Shown: positions 34,620-44,226, counted from the stretch's first letter. The stretch: 64,000 nucleotides of DNA from Leptolyngbya sp. SIO1E4 (GCA_010672825.2 JAAHFU020000003.1:744001-808000); one strand, 5' to 3'. Program-made: numbers and translations. The notes: generated by a model from the sequence alone, not told the origin.

Positions 34620-35071
34620 TGCGGTGGAATCGGTACTCCCGCGATCGCTTACCACCTTTGGCAAAAGCGATTGACCGAACTTCGAGGCTCAATGTCGAGC
34701 GATATCCAGCCTGGTTTGAGGCGGTTGACCTATGCGCCATGATACCTACCGCAGGTGTGATGGTGGTTAACCCTGAACTGCAAGGCTCCTATTCCCCCTA
34801 TAAGAATCTCTTGAGTAATCTGGGGCCTCCCCCCAGTGCCCCCAGTAGCAGGCGTGATGGCAGTTTCACCACCGAAGCATCTACTGCCCTACAGACCCAA
34901 ACCATCAGAAAATTGGTTCAAGCGATTTCAGCAATGGCTCCGCCAGATCTGGAGCCGCTTCTTTATCCGGTGAAGCCCCTCAGTCGAGTGAAGCAAGGCA
35001 ACCGAACCTTACAGCACTATGCAACCAAACCCTACAGCTTGTATCACTTCAATCCCAGAGATTCCCGGTAG
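34619..35071 (+). CDS. Hypothetical protein, doubtful
   Basis: A 150-codon frame starting within the stop of the lipoprotein gene (TAATG). No signal, no recognised family; Pro-rich middle. It ends inside the next frame. It may be the damaged front part of the frameshifted Cys-rich gene that follows. Confidence 0.3.
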   Translation: MRWNRYSRDRLPPLAKAIDRTSRLNVERYPAWFEAVDLCAMIPTAGVMVVNPELQGSYSPYKNLLSNLGPPPSAPSSRRDGSFTTEASTALQTQTIRKLVQAISAMAPPDLEPLLYPVKPLSRVKQGNRTLQHYATKPYSLYHFNPRDSR

Positions 35072-35436
35072 CGAAATTTTTGGCATCGCCGAGGGCACAG
35101 TCGATCAGCCCAACGTTACTTATCTCGACCCACCGCTGCCCGTCCCCCCCGAGTTGTTAGCCGCCGCCGCTCCGGTGGAGCCAACGGAAATCTTTCGCTT
35201 TGTCGGTGCCTGCCTGGAAACGAGTTGTCAACAGTTTAGCCAGGGACAGTGTCAGTTAGCCAAACGCATCGTTCAAGGTCTGCCTTCAGTTACGCAAACG
35301 TTAACCCACCTGTGCGATTCGTCACCGTTGCCGCTGGTGGCATCAAGAAGGAACCGCCGCTTGCCTTCATTGTCCACAAATTGTCCGCACCAACTACGCC
35401 GCGTCTGAAACCTGGCGACAAGCACTGACACCCTGA
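35019..35436 (+). pseudogene. Frameshifted Cys-rich cyanobacterial protein
   Basis: The first frame gives SIPEIPGSEIFGIAEGTVDQPNVTYL, then PTEIFRFVGACLETSCQQFSQGQCQLAKRIV. Near 35300 the family pattern moves to the +1 frame: PTCAIRHRCRWWHQEGTAACLHCPQIVRTNY, ending at a TGA at 35434. The C-x(4)-C and C-x(2)-C spacing with paired Trp recalls small conserved cyanobacterial proteins with clustered Cys, which may bind a metal or an Fe-S centre; this is from pattern memory. One base gained or lost around 35295 explains the break. A sequencing error would do the same. Confidence 0.6.
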
Positions 35437-35460
35437 TGGCCCTTCCCCTTCGACACAACA

Positions 35461-37719
35461 ATGACCACACTGCCACCTGAATCCAATGCTTCTCCTCACG
35501 AGCGATCAGAAGCCGAGACTGATCCTGCCACGCCATCCTCTGATCAGCCGAGACGACGGCGGACCCGGAGATCTTCGGCGCTTGACGCCAATCCAGAATC
35601 GTCAAACTCGCCAGGGCCATCCCCGACTCCCACAAAGGCTGAACCCTCGAAACCTGATCCCGTTGAACCGCTTCAATCGGCTGAATCTGTTGAGGCACAG
35701 TCATCGGATCACCACCAAGAAAGTCCGAAGCATCAATCTTTTGTCTTTGTAGAAAACGTTGAGTGGACCCTTTCTAGGATGGGGAAGTCCCACAAAGTCC
35801 ATCTCATCCAGTCGGGTCGCGACTTGACTGGATACTACACGAAAATCAACAACGACAGTCGATTCAACGGTACTGTCACCCGCAAAGGCGACACCATTTT
35901 TGTTGATTTCACCCAAACCAGCCCCACCAGCACCTATCGTGCCACCCAGACCGGACAACTGACCCAGCCCAACGTCATCAGCGGTGACTGGGAAGATAAT
36001 CGGGGCAATCATGGACAGTTTTTGCTGCGCGGGCGAGTCATCGCGCCACCGCCCCAAGCGCCACCCGCTCAAACTCCCTCAGACGCATTAAAAAATGAGC
36101 CGTTGGACTTGCACGAAACTCTGCGAGGGGGACGTGCGCCCACCGAGTCTGAGTCGCTAAGCCAACCCGCAGAGCCGCCACCCAGCGCCCCGCCATCTCC
36201 AGCTACTCCAGTGTTGCGATTCCCCATTAATAGAGATTGGGAGTCCTTTTTAGCAGCGGCATCCAGTTTAGAGATGGCTAGCATGCGGCGTGCAAAATTG
36301 GCCGGGTTCGACCTGAGTGGCAGAGATTTCTCCGAGACAGACTTAAGCGGCGCAGATTTACGCTATTGCGACCTGAGTGGAGCAAATTTCTCTGAAGCCA
36401 ACCTAGTAGAAGCAGATCTCAGCTATGCCGATCTAACCGGCACCAATCTAAAGGAAGCTAACCTGACAAGAGCAGTCCTGAGACATGCCACGCTGGTCGA
36501 AACTAACCTGGAATGGGCCGGACTTGCCGTTAGCGATCTGCAACATGCTGAGATTCGAGATTGTTGTCTCGATCAAGCCGATTTCAACGATGCCAATTTA
36601 TCTCATGCCATTTTGTCCGGCAGGGTTGTCCGGGCAAAATTTACGGGCACCAACCTTACTGGGGTTACGGTGGAGCGATCGCTGCACTTAGAGCGGTGTA
36701 GCTGCCGACGCGCCACCTTTCAGCACGTTATCTTTGGAAACTTTCTGCTAAAAGGTCGCAGTAAAAAGTACCGCGAAACACGTTTGATCCATTGCGATTT
36801 CCAACATACGGATTGGATGGGAGCATCGCTAGAGGATGTTGATTTCGAGGGGTCGTCGTTTCGCTATGCTTGCCTCGATCGCACCAATCTCAAGGGCGCT
36901 AATTTCCGCAACGCCGATCTGCAACATCTTGATCTGCGGCAGGTGGGCATTCTGCCAGAGTTTCGTGACGTGAACCTAGCCGGAGTTAAGTTGAACGGAA
37001 AGCTGGGTATCGGCCACTTCATCAACACCAATCTCAAGGGCACGAAACTGACTGGATTTGTGGCGGAGCGTCGAGGAGGTCTTTTATTCAAAAACGTTGA
37101 CATTGATAAAACCACCGAGTGGGACGCTAAATTTCAACTAATTTGGGAAGTTCTCAACCAAGGACGGCGTGAGGGCTTATCTGGCGTTGATCTCAGCTAT
37201 GCCGACCTGTCCGGCGTGAACTGGGAGGGAGTCGATTTGAGCGGTTCCAACCTATCTCATGTTCGGTTTAAAGACGGCAGCCTGCAGGGAGCCAACCTGT
37301 CGGGCACTGATCTCAGCGGAGCCCACATTGGAGCCGACTTAAGCGAGGCCAATCTCAGCGGAGCCATTGTTGATCAACACACGTCAATGAGTCGTCTAGC
37401 ACGGGCCGACTTATCCGGTGTCGATTTAGGGTCAATGCAGCTAGGGGGTATCAACTTATCCGGTGTCAATCTAGCTGGAATTGATTTATCGGGTCCCTCG
37501 ACCCGCTTACACCGTGCGAAATTTCATCAAGCGATTTTGACCCATGCCAATTTCGCCAAAGCCGATTTGAGAGAAGTGGATTTTAGCGAAGCAGACTTGA
37601 GTGGGGCTGATCTATCGGGTGCCGATCTGACGGGTGCGAATCTCTTGCAAGCAAATCTGACCAATACCAATCTTTCGGGTGCGACGTTAACCAATGCTCG
37701 GTTAGATGGAAATCAGTAA
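35461..37719 (+). CDS. Large pentapeptide-repeat protein
   Basis: A 752-residue soluble protein. Residues 1-95 are low complexity (Pro, Ser, Glu, Arg). About 95-200 form a beta-rich domain (FVENVEWTLSRMGKSHKVHLIQSG ... GYYTKINNDSRFNG ... VISGDWEDNRG). After a Pro-rich linker, about 270-750 are pentapeptide repeats of the A(D/N)LSG type, interrupted around 390-440 and 520-560. The repeats would form a long quadrilateral beta-helix. Together with 32172 it makes two pentapeptide genes downstream of the STAND gene. Function unknown. The end of the gene touches the IS630 remnant, but its last repeats look normal. Confidence 0.85.
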   Translation: MTTLPPESNASPHERSEAETDPATPSSDQPRRRRTRRSSALDANPESSNSPGPSPTPTKAEPSKPDPVEPLQSAESVEAQSSDHHQESPKHQSFVFVENVEWTLSRMGKSHKVHLIQSGRDLTGYYTKINNDSRFNGTVTRKGDTIFVDFTQTSPTSTYRATQTGQLTQPNVISGDWEDNRGNHGQFLLRGRVIAPPPQAPPAQTPSDALKNEPLDLHETLRGGRAPTESESLSQPAEPPPSAPPSPATPVLRFPINRDWESFLAAASSLEMASMRRAKLAGFDLSGRDFSETDLSGADLRYCDLSGANFSEANLVEADLSYADLTGTNLKEANLTRAVLRHATLVETNLEWAGLAVSDLQHAEIRDCCLDQADFNDANLSHAILSGRVVRAKFTGTNLTGVTVERSLHLERCSCRRATFQHVIFGNFLLKGRSKKYRETRLIHCDFQHTDWMGASLEDVDFEGSSFRYACLDRTNLKGANFRNADLQHLDLRQVGILPEFRDVNLAGVKLNGKLGIGHFINTNLKGTKLTGFVAERRGGLLFKNVDIDKTTEWDAKFQLIWEVLNQGRREGLSGVDLSYADLSGVNWEGVDLSGSNLSHVRFKDGSLQGANLSGTDLSGAHIGADLSEANLSGAIVDQHTSMSRLARADLSGVDLGSMQLGGINLSGVNLAGIDLSGPSTRLHRAKFHQAILTHANFAKADLREVDFSEADLSGADLSGADLTGANLLQANLTNTNLSGATLTNARLDGNQ

Positions 37720-38343
37720 CTGAGCGCTGAGCTCATGGCGCTTGAGATGCAGCCACTCCTCCTCAATCCGGTTCACCTGGGGTGAATGGGGTGGCAAGAA
37801 GAATAGAAAGAGACCTTGCTCCTGCCAAGACGACCAGTGTTGCTGACTCTCACGACTGCGATGAAAGGAAGCGCCATCTTGAATGGCAACGGTGATTTGC
37901 CCCGTCTCTCGCAGATGCTGTTGGACTTTACCAGCCTGCCAATGCATTAAAGGCAGATAAGCTGAGTGTTGAAACGGCCCATGACCAAGCCATCTTCAAA
38001 GCGGACATGGGGTTCCCAAATCCCTGGTGTAACTACGGGGCTCTTGCAACCAAGTTTCAATCGCCTGCTAATCGCTAACTTGCCATCGGCGCGGACGACC
38101 TGAGCGCAGCGCATCCCACGGGCCTGAAATTCCTTGCTTTTGCCGCCGCTTGAGAGTCGTGCGAATGGTCTGTTCATGCTGGTCAAGATGTTTGGCAATT
38201 GCAGGGACATTCCAGCCATCGGCGTTTAGCCGCAATGCCATTGACCGGAGCTTTACAACCGGCGCTTGGCCATCCGATAAGCTCAGTTGCCGCAATTGAT
38301 GATCTTCTTCTTCGCTGAGTTGGGTGCGCAAGGGAGCAGGCAT
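37702..38343 (-). pseudogene. IS630-type transposase remnant
   Basis: The front part (38343 downwards) encodes the helix-turn-helix region: LRQLSLSDGQAPVVKLRSMALRLNADGWNVPAIAKHLDQHEQTIRTTLKRRQ. The back part (from 37947) encodes the DDE end: TVAIQDGASFHRS, FFLPPHSPQVNRIEEEWLHLKRHEL. They are in different frames and the central catalytic portion is largely missing. It is inserted right at the end of the pentapeptide gene. No inverted ends are clear. Confidence 0.8.
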
Positions 38344-38454
38344 ATTCCTCGATATAAGCCTCTCTCCTATCTTAAAAAGACTTACGGCAACCTACTTATC
38401 GCAGTCTTTCAAAAGAGATTGACAGTTTGTAAAAATTAGACGTAATGTAGAAAA

Positions 38455-39075
38455 ATGTCTGATGTAGGGCAACGTTACCTTCATCTTTTTCCGATTTGCG
38501 AAGGCATCGTCGCGTGGTTGTATCCCCATGCTGAAATCGTTCTCCATGACTTAGAGAGCGACACGATTGTGCGGATATGGAATAACATCTCTCGTCGAAA
38601 CATCGGTGACGCTTCTCTCATTGAAGAAGATGTTCAATTATCCAAGGAAGCGGATACCTATGGTCCTTATGAAAAAACAAATTGGGATGGACGAACACTC
38701 AAATGTGTCAGTAGTGTGGTCAAGGATATTTCTGGTAAGCGAATAGGCTTACTCTGTCTGAATCTTGATATCTCAAGCTTTAATGCACTGAAAGGATTCA
38801 TAGAATCCTTCACATTAGTAACCAGTCCGATGCCTGCTGTTCTGAGTAAGAATGACTGGCGTGAACAAATAAATGAAGTTTTGGATATCTTTTTAAAAGA
38901 AAAGAATGTAACGCTCGAAGCGCTGACGCGATCGCAAAAAATTGCAGCCATCCAGTGTTTAGACGAGCACAATTTGTTTGCCACTCGTAATGCTGCTCAG
39001 CACGTCGCTAACGTTTTAGGTGTATCCAGAGCCACTATCTATAACTGGCTCAATAAAGCTAGGAATAAACAATGA
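38455..39075 (+). CDS. YheO/DauR-like transcription regulator (PAS_6 + HTH)
   Basis: 206 residues. The N-terminal ~120 residues resemble the PAS-like domain of YheO/DauR regulators (YLHLFPICEGIVAWLYPHAEIVLHDLES, then GKRIGLLCLNLDIS). The C-terminal ~60 form a helix-turn-helix of the same family (AIQCLDEHNLFATRNAAQHVANVLGVSRATIYNWL). DauR represses D-arginine use in Pseudomonas. The stop overlaps the start of the aminotransferase gene by four bases (ATGA), so the two are translated together, and the regulator probably senses a substrate or product of that enzyme. Confidence 0.85.
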   Translation: MSDVGQRYLHLFPICEGIVAWLYPHAEIVLHDLESDTIVRIWNNISRRNIGDASLIEEDVQLSKEADTYGPYEKTNWDGRTLKCVSSVVKDISGKRIGLLCLNLDISSFNALKGFIESFTLVTSPMPAVLSKNDWREQINEVLDIFLKEKNVTLEALTRSQKIAAIQCLDEHNLFATRNAAQHVANVLGVSRATIYNWLNKARNKQ

Positions 39076-40187
39076 AGCTAAACCCATTTCGGATAGAAGA
39101 GTATTACGCAAAGTACGAATTTAGCGTGCAATATATGCTCTCTAGCTCAGATGCTCAGTCACGCAAGCTAGTCGATCTTTTCGAGTGGGAGCCGACGGCT
39201 AGAAAAAAGCTGGATGATCTTTGGCTAGGTTACACAGAGGCCGCTGGTGCCCCTTACCTACGTGAAACCATCTCAACACTTTACCAAAAGACACGTGCAG
39301 ACGATGTTTTAGTAACCGCCGCCGCCGAAGAAGCCATCTTCATTACCTACCATGCATTAATCAGCAGTGAGGATCATGTCATTGTCGAAACCCCTTGCTA
39401 CGAGTCAGCACTAGAGCTAGCGCGTAGTACAGGGGCAACCGTATCTGAATGGGAGCGATACTTTGAAGACAGTTGGGCAAATGACTTTGACAGTCTGATA
39501 AAACTCATTAGACCCAACACCAAATTTATCTACATCAATACTCCCTCAAATCCTACAGGCACATTAATGGATAAAGATGTATTTGTTAAACTCATGGCGC
39601 TCGCTGAAGAACAAAATATTATCGTGTTTTGTGATGAAGTCTACCGAGAACTAGAGCATGATCCCGCTGCGCGTCTGCCTGCTGCTGCTGATCTATATTC
39701 CAATGCTATTTCACTAGGCTCAATGTCAAAGAGCTATGGCTTACCGGGCCTCCGATTAGGTTGGATGATATGCCGCAACCCAGAGGTTATTAAAAAGCTT
39801 ATGAACTTCAAGCTTTACACCTCAATATGTAACAGTGCTCCCAGTGAGTTTATGAGTGACCTAGCGCTAAGACATCGAGACAAACTGATTGAGCGAAATC
39901 TAAATATCCTGCACCACAACTTGCCGCTCATGAAAGACTTTATGGTAAGGCATTCCAATATCTTTTCGTGGGTTGAACCTCAAGCGAGCCCCATTGGATT
40001 TCCAAGGGTCAATGTTTCTGAGGACATCATGCACTGGTGCGAGAAAATTGCTCATGAGGTCGGTATTTTGTTATTACCTGGAAGCGTCTATGACCAACCC
40101 AGGCATATTCGAATTAGCTATGGACGAAGCGATATGCCAGAAGCACTTCATCTCTTAGATAATTACCTAAACCAACTTGCAAAATGA
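39072..40187 (+). CDS. PLP-dependent class I/II aminotransferase-fold enzyme
   Basis: 371 residues of fold type I. The PLP lysine is Lys220 in SMSKSYGLPGLRLGW. Other marks are NTPSNPTGT (the Asn contacting PLP), FCDEVYREL (the Asp), and the Arg for the carboxylate in HIRISYGR near the end. The sequence also has some feel of the capreomycidine-synthase/VioD side of the family, which works on arginine derivatives, but I cannot assign the substrate. The DauR-like partner supports an amino acid, perhaps a basic or D-amino acid. A terminator follows. Confidence 0.88.
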   Translation: MKLNPFRIEEYYAKYEFSVQYMLSSSDAQSRKLVDLFEWEPTARKKLDDLWLGYTEAAGAPYLRETISTLYQKTRADDVLVTAAAEEAIFITYHALISSEDHVIVETPCYESALELARSTGATVSEWERYFEDSWANDFDSLIKLIRPNTKFIYINTPSNPTGTLMDKDVFVKLMALAEEQNIIVFCDEVYRELEHDPAARLPAAADLYSNAISLGSMSKSYGLPGLRLGWMICRNPEVIKKLMNFKLYTSICNSAPSEFMSDLALRHRDKLIERNLNILHHNLPLMKDFMVRHSNIFSWVEPQASPIGFPRVNVSEDIMHWCEKIAHEVGILLLPGSVYDQPRHIRISYGRSDMPEALHLLDNYLNQLAK

Positions 40188-40190
40188 TGA

Positions 40191-40212
40191 GCGCTATTGA
40201 GCGCATTTTTCA
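40191..40212 (+). terminator. Short hairpin terminator after the aminotransferase
   Basis: GCGCT-ATTG-AGCGC then ATTTTTC, starting three bases after the stop codon. The stem is short (five pairs) but GC-rich and followed by T's. Confidence 0.6.
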
Positions 40213-40342
40213 CCGACTCTTGCCATAGCCGTCCCAGCTGATTATTGAGAGCGGAGCGCTAGATTTGAGTATGACGCCACTCCGTGAGACCGGATGGTCA
40301 GTGCAGTAGCGAGCGACAATCCCAAAGCCGCTGAGTACGACG

Positions 40343-40530
40343 GTCTTGTGGAATCGCTATTGCATGATTCATCTGGCGGTCGTCTGCTGCGGTCGTGCAA
40401 TGCCCTTGCTATGGCCGGTGCGGGAGCATCCTAGCGCCACGGTTCGATGAGCCGCTGCCCCGCAAACCTTGTGGCGCTATGCCTTCAGATCTCGCGTCGA
40501 AGAGTTGTTTCTCGATTCGAAATCTATAGG
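40343..40530 (+). pseudogene. DDE transposase remnant (IS4-like)
   Basis: The plus strand reads LWNRYCMIHLAVVCCGRAMPLLW and, after an in-frame TGA and probable deletion, LWRYAFRSRVEELFLDSKS. The second piece holds the catalytic Glu region (RVEELFLD) of IS4-type enzymes. It is only ~190 bases and cannot be functional. The rest of 40213-40952 holds no other gene that I recognise; its right part must contain the promoter of the RTX gene. Confidence 0.65.
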
Positions 40531-40952
40531 AGCATCAATGCCTCACCATAAGTTAGCCATAAGTTAGCCTTTCTCAGCCCTGAACGTAACCATCCGTAGA
40601 GTCCAATTAGATTAGCAGAGTTAAGCGAGGTTACACGAGTGACGGGATAAGAATATAAGCTAATCACCTTCAACTTTCTGTACCCATTAAACTTGTCTAC
40701 TTTTAGGGTGCTATCAACCTTTGACATCTACCCACACAACATTCGACAAGATGTAATTTACTTACACATCACGGCATCTTTCGAGTCATGGGTCTGATGG
40801 TCTTACGCTTCAGTCTGTTTTTCCAGTTCTTCTCTCACTAAAAATATCCGTCACAACTCTCCTGATTTTCCACCAGGGGGTATTTGAGTGCGCCGATATC
40901 TCTGTTGAGAGTTTTTGTTTTCCAGCCCTCTAACACTATAGGAGAACCCAAA

Positions 40953-43388
40953 ATGAACGCTTTTCTAACTTTTCTTGTCAACCAGGTCGTGGGTGGGTTG
41001 TTTGAGAATGCCCCTGAAATCGAAGATCTCGGTGATATTTTGATTGGGAGTAATGGTGATGACAATCTTCAAGGAGGAGATAAAGACGACATCTTTTTAA
41101 GTGGTAATGGTAACGACGTTATTCGGGGGGGTGCTGGTACTGATGTCGTTTTTGCCGGTCGTGGCGATGATACTGTTATTGGCCAAACTGGCGATGACGT
41201 TGCCTTTTTAGGGGCAGGCCATGACCGCTTCATCTGGAACAATGGTGACGGCAGTGACTTCATCAATGGGGGCGCAGGCTTTGATGTTACCGAGGTAAAT
41301 GGGGCCGACGGGGCTGGCGATGAGTTTGACCTGCGTCAAGTAGATGGCCAAGCAATTTTCAATCGACTCAACCTCGGGCTCTTTACCCTCACCAACGAAG
41401 AGATTGAACAGTTTGAGATTAATGGTCAAGGCGGCGATGACTCACTCACGGTTGGCGAGCTCACCGGCAGTGCGGTTGAAAAAGTTATCTTCTCCGGTGG
41501 CGACGGCGATGATGTCTTAGACGCCCGTGAAAGCTCCACCACCATTGAAGCGCTGGGCGGTGATGGTGATGATTTGCTGCTGGGCGGTTCAGCCGATGAT
41601 ACGTTTTTTGCGGGTGCTGGCGATGACATTGTCGTCGGGCAGCGGGGAACTGATACCGCTTACCTTGAGGATGGCGATGACCGCTTCATCTGGAACAATG
41701 GCGACGGCAGCGACTTCATCAACGGAGGCACCGGCTTTGATGTTACCCAGGTAAACGGGGCCGATGGGGCTGGTGATGAGTTTGATCTGCGTCAAGTAGA
41801 TGGCCAGGCGATTTTCAATCGACTCAACCTCGGGCTCTTTACCCTCACCAACGAAGAGATTGAACAGTTTGAGATTAATGGACAGGGCGGCGATGACTCA
41901 CTCACGGTTGGCGAGCTCACCGGCAGTGCAGTTGAAAAAGTTGTCTTCTCCGGTGGCGACGGCGATGATGTCTTAGACGCCCGTGAAAGCTCCACCACCA
42001 TTGAAGCGCTGGGCGGTGATGGTGATGATTTGCTGCTAGGCGGTTCAGCCGATGATACGTTTTTTGCGGGCGCTGGGGATGACATTGTCGTCGGGCAGCG
42101 GGGAACTGATACCGCTTACCTCGAGGATGGCGATGATCGCTTCATCTGGAACAATGGCGATGGCAGCGACTTCATCAACGGGGGCGCAGGCTTTGATGTT
42201 ACCCAGGTAAATGGGGCCGACGGGGCTGGCGATGAATTTGATCTGCGTCAAGTAGATGGCCAAGCAATTTTCAATCGACTCAACCTCGGCCTCTTTACCC
42301 TCACCAACGAAGAGATTGAACAGTTTGAGATTAATGGACAGGGCGGCGATGACTCACTCACGGTTGGCGAGCTCACCGGCAGTGCGGTTGAAAAAGTTAT
42401 CTTCTCCGGTGGGGCAGGTAATGATGTCTTAGACGCCCGTGAAAGCTCCACCACCATTGAAGCGCTGGGCGGTGATGGTGATGATTTGCTGCTGGGCGGT
42501 TCAGCCGATGATACGTTTTTTGCGGGCGCTGGGGATGACATTGTCGTCGGGCAGCGGGGAACTGATACCGCTTACCTCGAGGATGGCGATGATCGCTTCA
42601 TCTGGAACAATGGCGATGGCAGCGACTTCATCAACGGGGGCGCAGGCTTTGATGTTACCCAGGTAAATGGGGCCGACGGGGCTGGCGATGAGTTTGACCT
42701 GCGCCAAGTCGACGGTCAAGCGATCTTCAATCGACTCAACCTCGGCCTCTTTACCCTCACCAACGAAGAGATTGAACAGTTTGAGATTAACGGACAGGGC
42801 GGCGATGACTCGCTGACGGTTGGGGATCTCACCGGCAGTGAGGTGCAACAAGTTGTCTTCTCTGGTGGCGACGGGAATGATTTTCTGAATGCTAGCGGTA
42901 CGCTTACGCCGATTACGGCTGATGGTGGTGACGGTGATGACATTCTCATCGGTGGAGCCGGTGATGACATTCTCATTGGTGGCGATGGTGCCGACTTGCT
43001 GATTGGTGGTGCTGGTAATGACATTCTTATCGGTGGCAATGGTGCCGATTTCTTTGGCTTTGATACGGGTGCGGCCTTCAATGCAGGGGATATTGGGACG
43101 AATCAAATCCAAAACTTTGAGGCCATTGATAGCATCGTGCTGGATGTCACTGTCTTTGCCGCGTTAACCAGCTCAGTTGGTGGAGCGCTATCTGCCAGCG
43201 AGTTTGCAGTTGTCAACAGCGAAGAAGAAGCTGCTCTGAGTGATGCCTTAATTGTCTACGGTGCGAATACCGGGAACCTATATTACAACCCGAACGGCGC
43301 TGAAGAGGGCTTTGGCAACGGTGCTCAATTTGCCACTATTGAAGGCGCACCCACACTAGACGCTAACGACTTTGTCATTCAGGCATAG
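40953..43388 (+). CDS. RTX Ca-binding repeat protein with four near-identical modules
   Basis: 811 residues from ATG 40953 (taggag ribosome site upstream; the open frame to 40884 lacks one). A short start (MNAFLTFLVNQVVGGLFE) is followed by RTX nonapeptides, then a 152-residue module repeated: DRFIWNNGDGSDFINGG, FDLRQVDGQAIFNRLNLGLF, NEEIEQFEINGQGGDDSLTV, DDVLDARESSTTIEALGGDG. There are three full copies and a partial fourth. RTX turns and a cap (ADFFGFDTGAAFNAGDIG ... NLYYNPNGAEEGFG ... DANDFVIQA) end it. The cap is a common type I secretion C-terminus in cyanobacteria. Probably an extracellular structural or adhesive protein. Confidence 0.9.
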   Translation: MNAFLTFLVNQVVGGLFENAPEIEDLGDILIGSNGDDNLQGGDKDDIFLSGNGNDVIRGGAGTDVVFAGRGDDTVIGQTGDDVAFLGAGHDRFIWNNGDGSDFINGGAGFDVTEVNGADGAGDEFDLRQVDGQAIFNRLNLGLFTLTNEEIEQFEINGQGGDDSLTVGELTGSAVEKVIFSGGDGDDVLDARESSTTIEALGGDGDDLLLGGSADDTFFAGAGDDIVVGQRGTDTAYLEDGDDRFIWNNGDGSDFINGGTGFDVTQVNGADGAGDEFDLRQVDGQAIFNRLNLGLFTLTNEEIEQFEINGQGGDDSLTVGELTGSAVEKVVFSGGDGDDVLDARESSTTIEALGGDGDDLLLGGSADDTFFAGAGDDIVVGQRGTDTAYLEDGDDRFIWNNGDGSDFINGGAGFDVTQVNGADGAGDEFDLRQVDGQAIFNRLNLGLFTLTNEEIEQFEINGQGGDDSLTVGELTGSAVEKVIFSGGAGNDVLDARESSTTIEALGGDGDDLLLGGSADDTFFAGAGDDIVVGQRGTDTAYLEDGDDRFIWNNGDGSDFINGGAGFDVTQVNGADGAGDEFDLRQVDGQAIFNRLNLGLFTLTNEEIEQFEINGQGGDDSLTVGDLTGSEVQQVVFSGGDGNDFLNASGTLTPITADGGDGDDILIGGAGDDILIGGDGADLLIGGAGNDILIGGNGADFFGFDTGAAFNAGDIGTNQIQNFEAIDSIVLDVTVFAALTSSVGGALSASEFAVVNSEEEAALSDALIVYGANTGNLYYNPNGAEEGFGNGAQFATIEGAPTLDANDFVIQA
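41221..42886 (+). repeat. Tandem 456-bp repeat inside the RTX gene
   Basis: The phrase ctggaacaatgg recurs at 41234, 41690, 42146 and 42602, an exact period of 456 bases (152 codons). Copies differ by only a few silent or near-silent changes over 456 bases, so they arose or were homogenised recently. The fourth copy diverges after about 42830. Copy number should be unstable. Confidence 0.9.
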
Positions 43389-43453
43389 GTTCATCACGTG
43401 TACATGAGCCCATAATTTCTAGGACTCATACGGCACATAGCGATCCTCCTTAG

Positions 43454-43493
43454 ATTGTGCAAGAGGTTTTCTATGGAAAACCTCTTGCACAAT
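43454..43493 (+). terminator. Terminator after the RTX gene
   Basis: Eighteen-base perfect arms (ATTGTGCAAGAGGTTTTC and complement) with a four-base loop, followed by gccttttc. It lies 65 bases after the RTX stop. Confidence 0.8.
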
Positions 43494-43568
43494 GCCTTTT
43501 CATTACCACCGATTAACCAACCAACCTGATGCAGCACCGTGCCCATGACTTCTCTCTAAAATTGAAGA

Positions 43569-43904
43569 ATGAACAGTCCTCAGATTGACTTAAAAACTGA
43601 CGCCATTCGGCAGTTCTGCGCAAAGTGGCAAATCACCGAACTCTCGCTGTTTGGCTCCGTCCTCCGCAATGACTTTCGTCCCGACAGCGACATTGATGTG
43701 TTGGTTTGCTTTACCCCTAATGCCCCCTGGACAATCCTAGACTTGGTCAATATGGAACATGAACTTGCCGACCTCACTGGGCGCAATATCGACCTGATCG
43801 AAAAGCGCGTGATCGAAAACAGCCCCAACCCCATCCGTAAAGCCGAAATCCTCAATACAGCTCAGATCGTGTACTCCCAGGACAAGGCTTATGACCCCGC
43901 GTGA
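43569..43904 (+). CDS. mntA: MntA-type nucleotidyltransferase antitoxin
   Basis: 111 residues with the minimal nucleotidyltransferase active site SLFGSVLRNDFRPDSDIDVLVCF and the third acidic site in NIDLIEKR. It belongs to the MntA class, which blocks the HepT toxin by AMPylating its Tyr. It overlaps the hepT-like gene by 14 bases. Unlike the two NTase/HEPN copies at the left of the window, both genes here are intact and belong to a different, DUF86-type pair. Confidence 0.9.
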   Translation: MNSPQIDLKTDAIRQFCAKWQITELSLFGSVLRNDFRPDSDIDVLVCFTPNAPWTILDLVNMEHELADLTGRNIDLIEKRVIENSPNPIRKAEILNTAQIVYSQDKAYDPA

Positions 43905-44226
43905 TCGGGCTTCACTACTGGATATCGTTCAAGCAGCGAATCTAGCCCAAAGTTTTGTGCAAGGCATGGACTGGCCCACCTTTGCCACCGATGCCAAAAC
44001 CCAGTCCGCTGTCCTCTATCAAATCGCGATTCTGGGCGAAGCCGTCAAACGCTTGTCTCCTGAACTGCGACAGCAATCCCCTGATATCTCTTGGAGTGCG
44101 ATGGCTGGGATGCGAGACAAACTCATCCATGATTATGAAGGTGTTGATGCCGAGCGGGTGTGGTTGACGCTGCAATCCAGTCTGCCAGAACTACTGCAAG
44201 CGATCACTTCCCTACTCAACGATTGA
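43891..44226 (+). CDS. hepT: HepT-type (DUF86) HEPN RNase toxin
   Basis: 111 residues, all-helical. The HEPN catalytic motif R-x(4)-H with the modified Tyr is present: MRDKLIHDYEGVD near residue 77. Upstream helices hold FATDAKTQSAVLYQIAILGEAVKRLS, typical of the family. With the preceding MntA gene it forms a complete toxin-antitoxin operon (14-base overlap). It follows the RTX gene and its terminator. Confidence 0.92.
   Translation: MTPRDRASLLDIVQAANLAQSFVQGMDWPTFATDAKTQSAVLYQIAILGEAVKRLSPELRQQSPDISWSAMAGMRDKLIHDYEGVDAERVWLTLQSSLPELLQAITSLLND

Noticed and set aside
41069-43112. Minus-strand frames opposite the second RTX gene (Ser/Pro rich)
   Set aside because: They recur with the 456-bp repeat and are reverse images of its codons.
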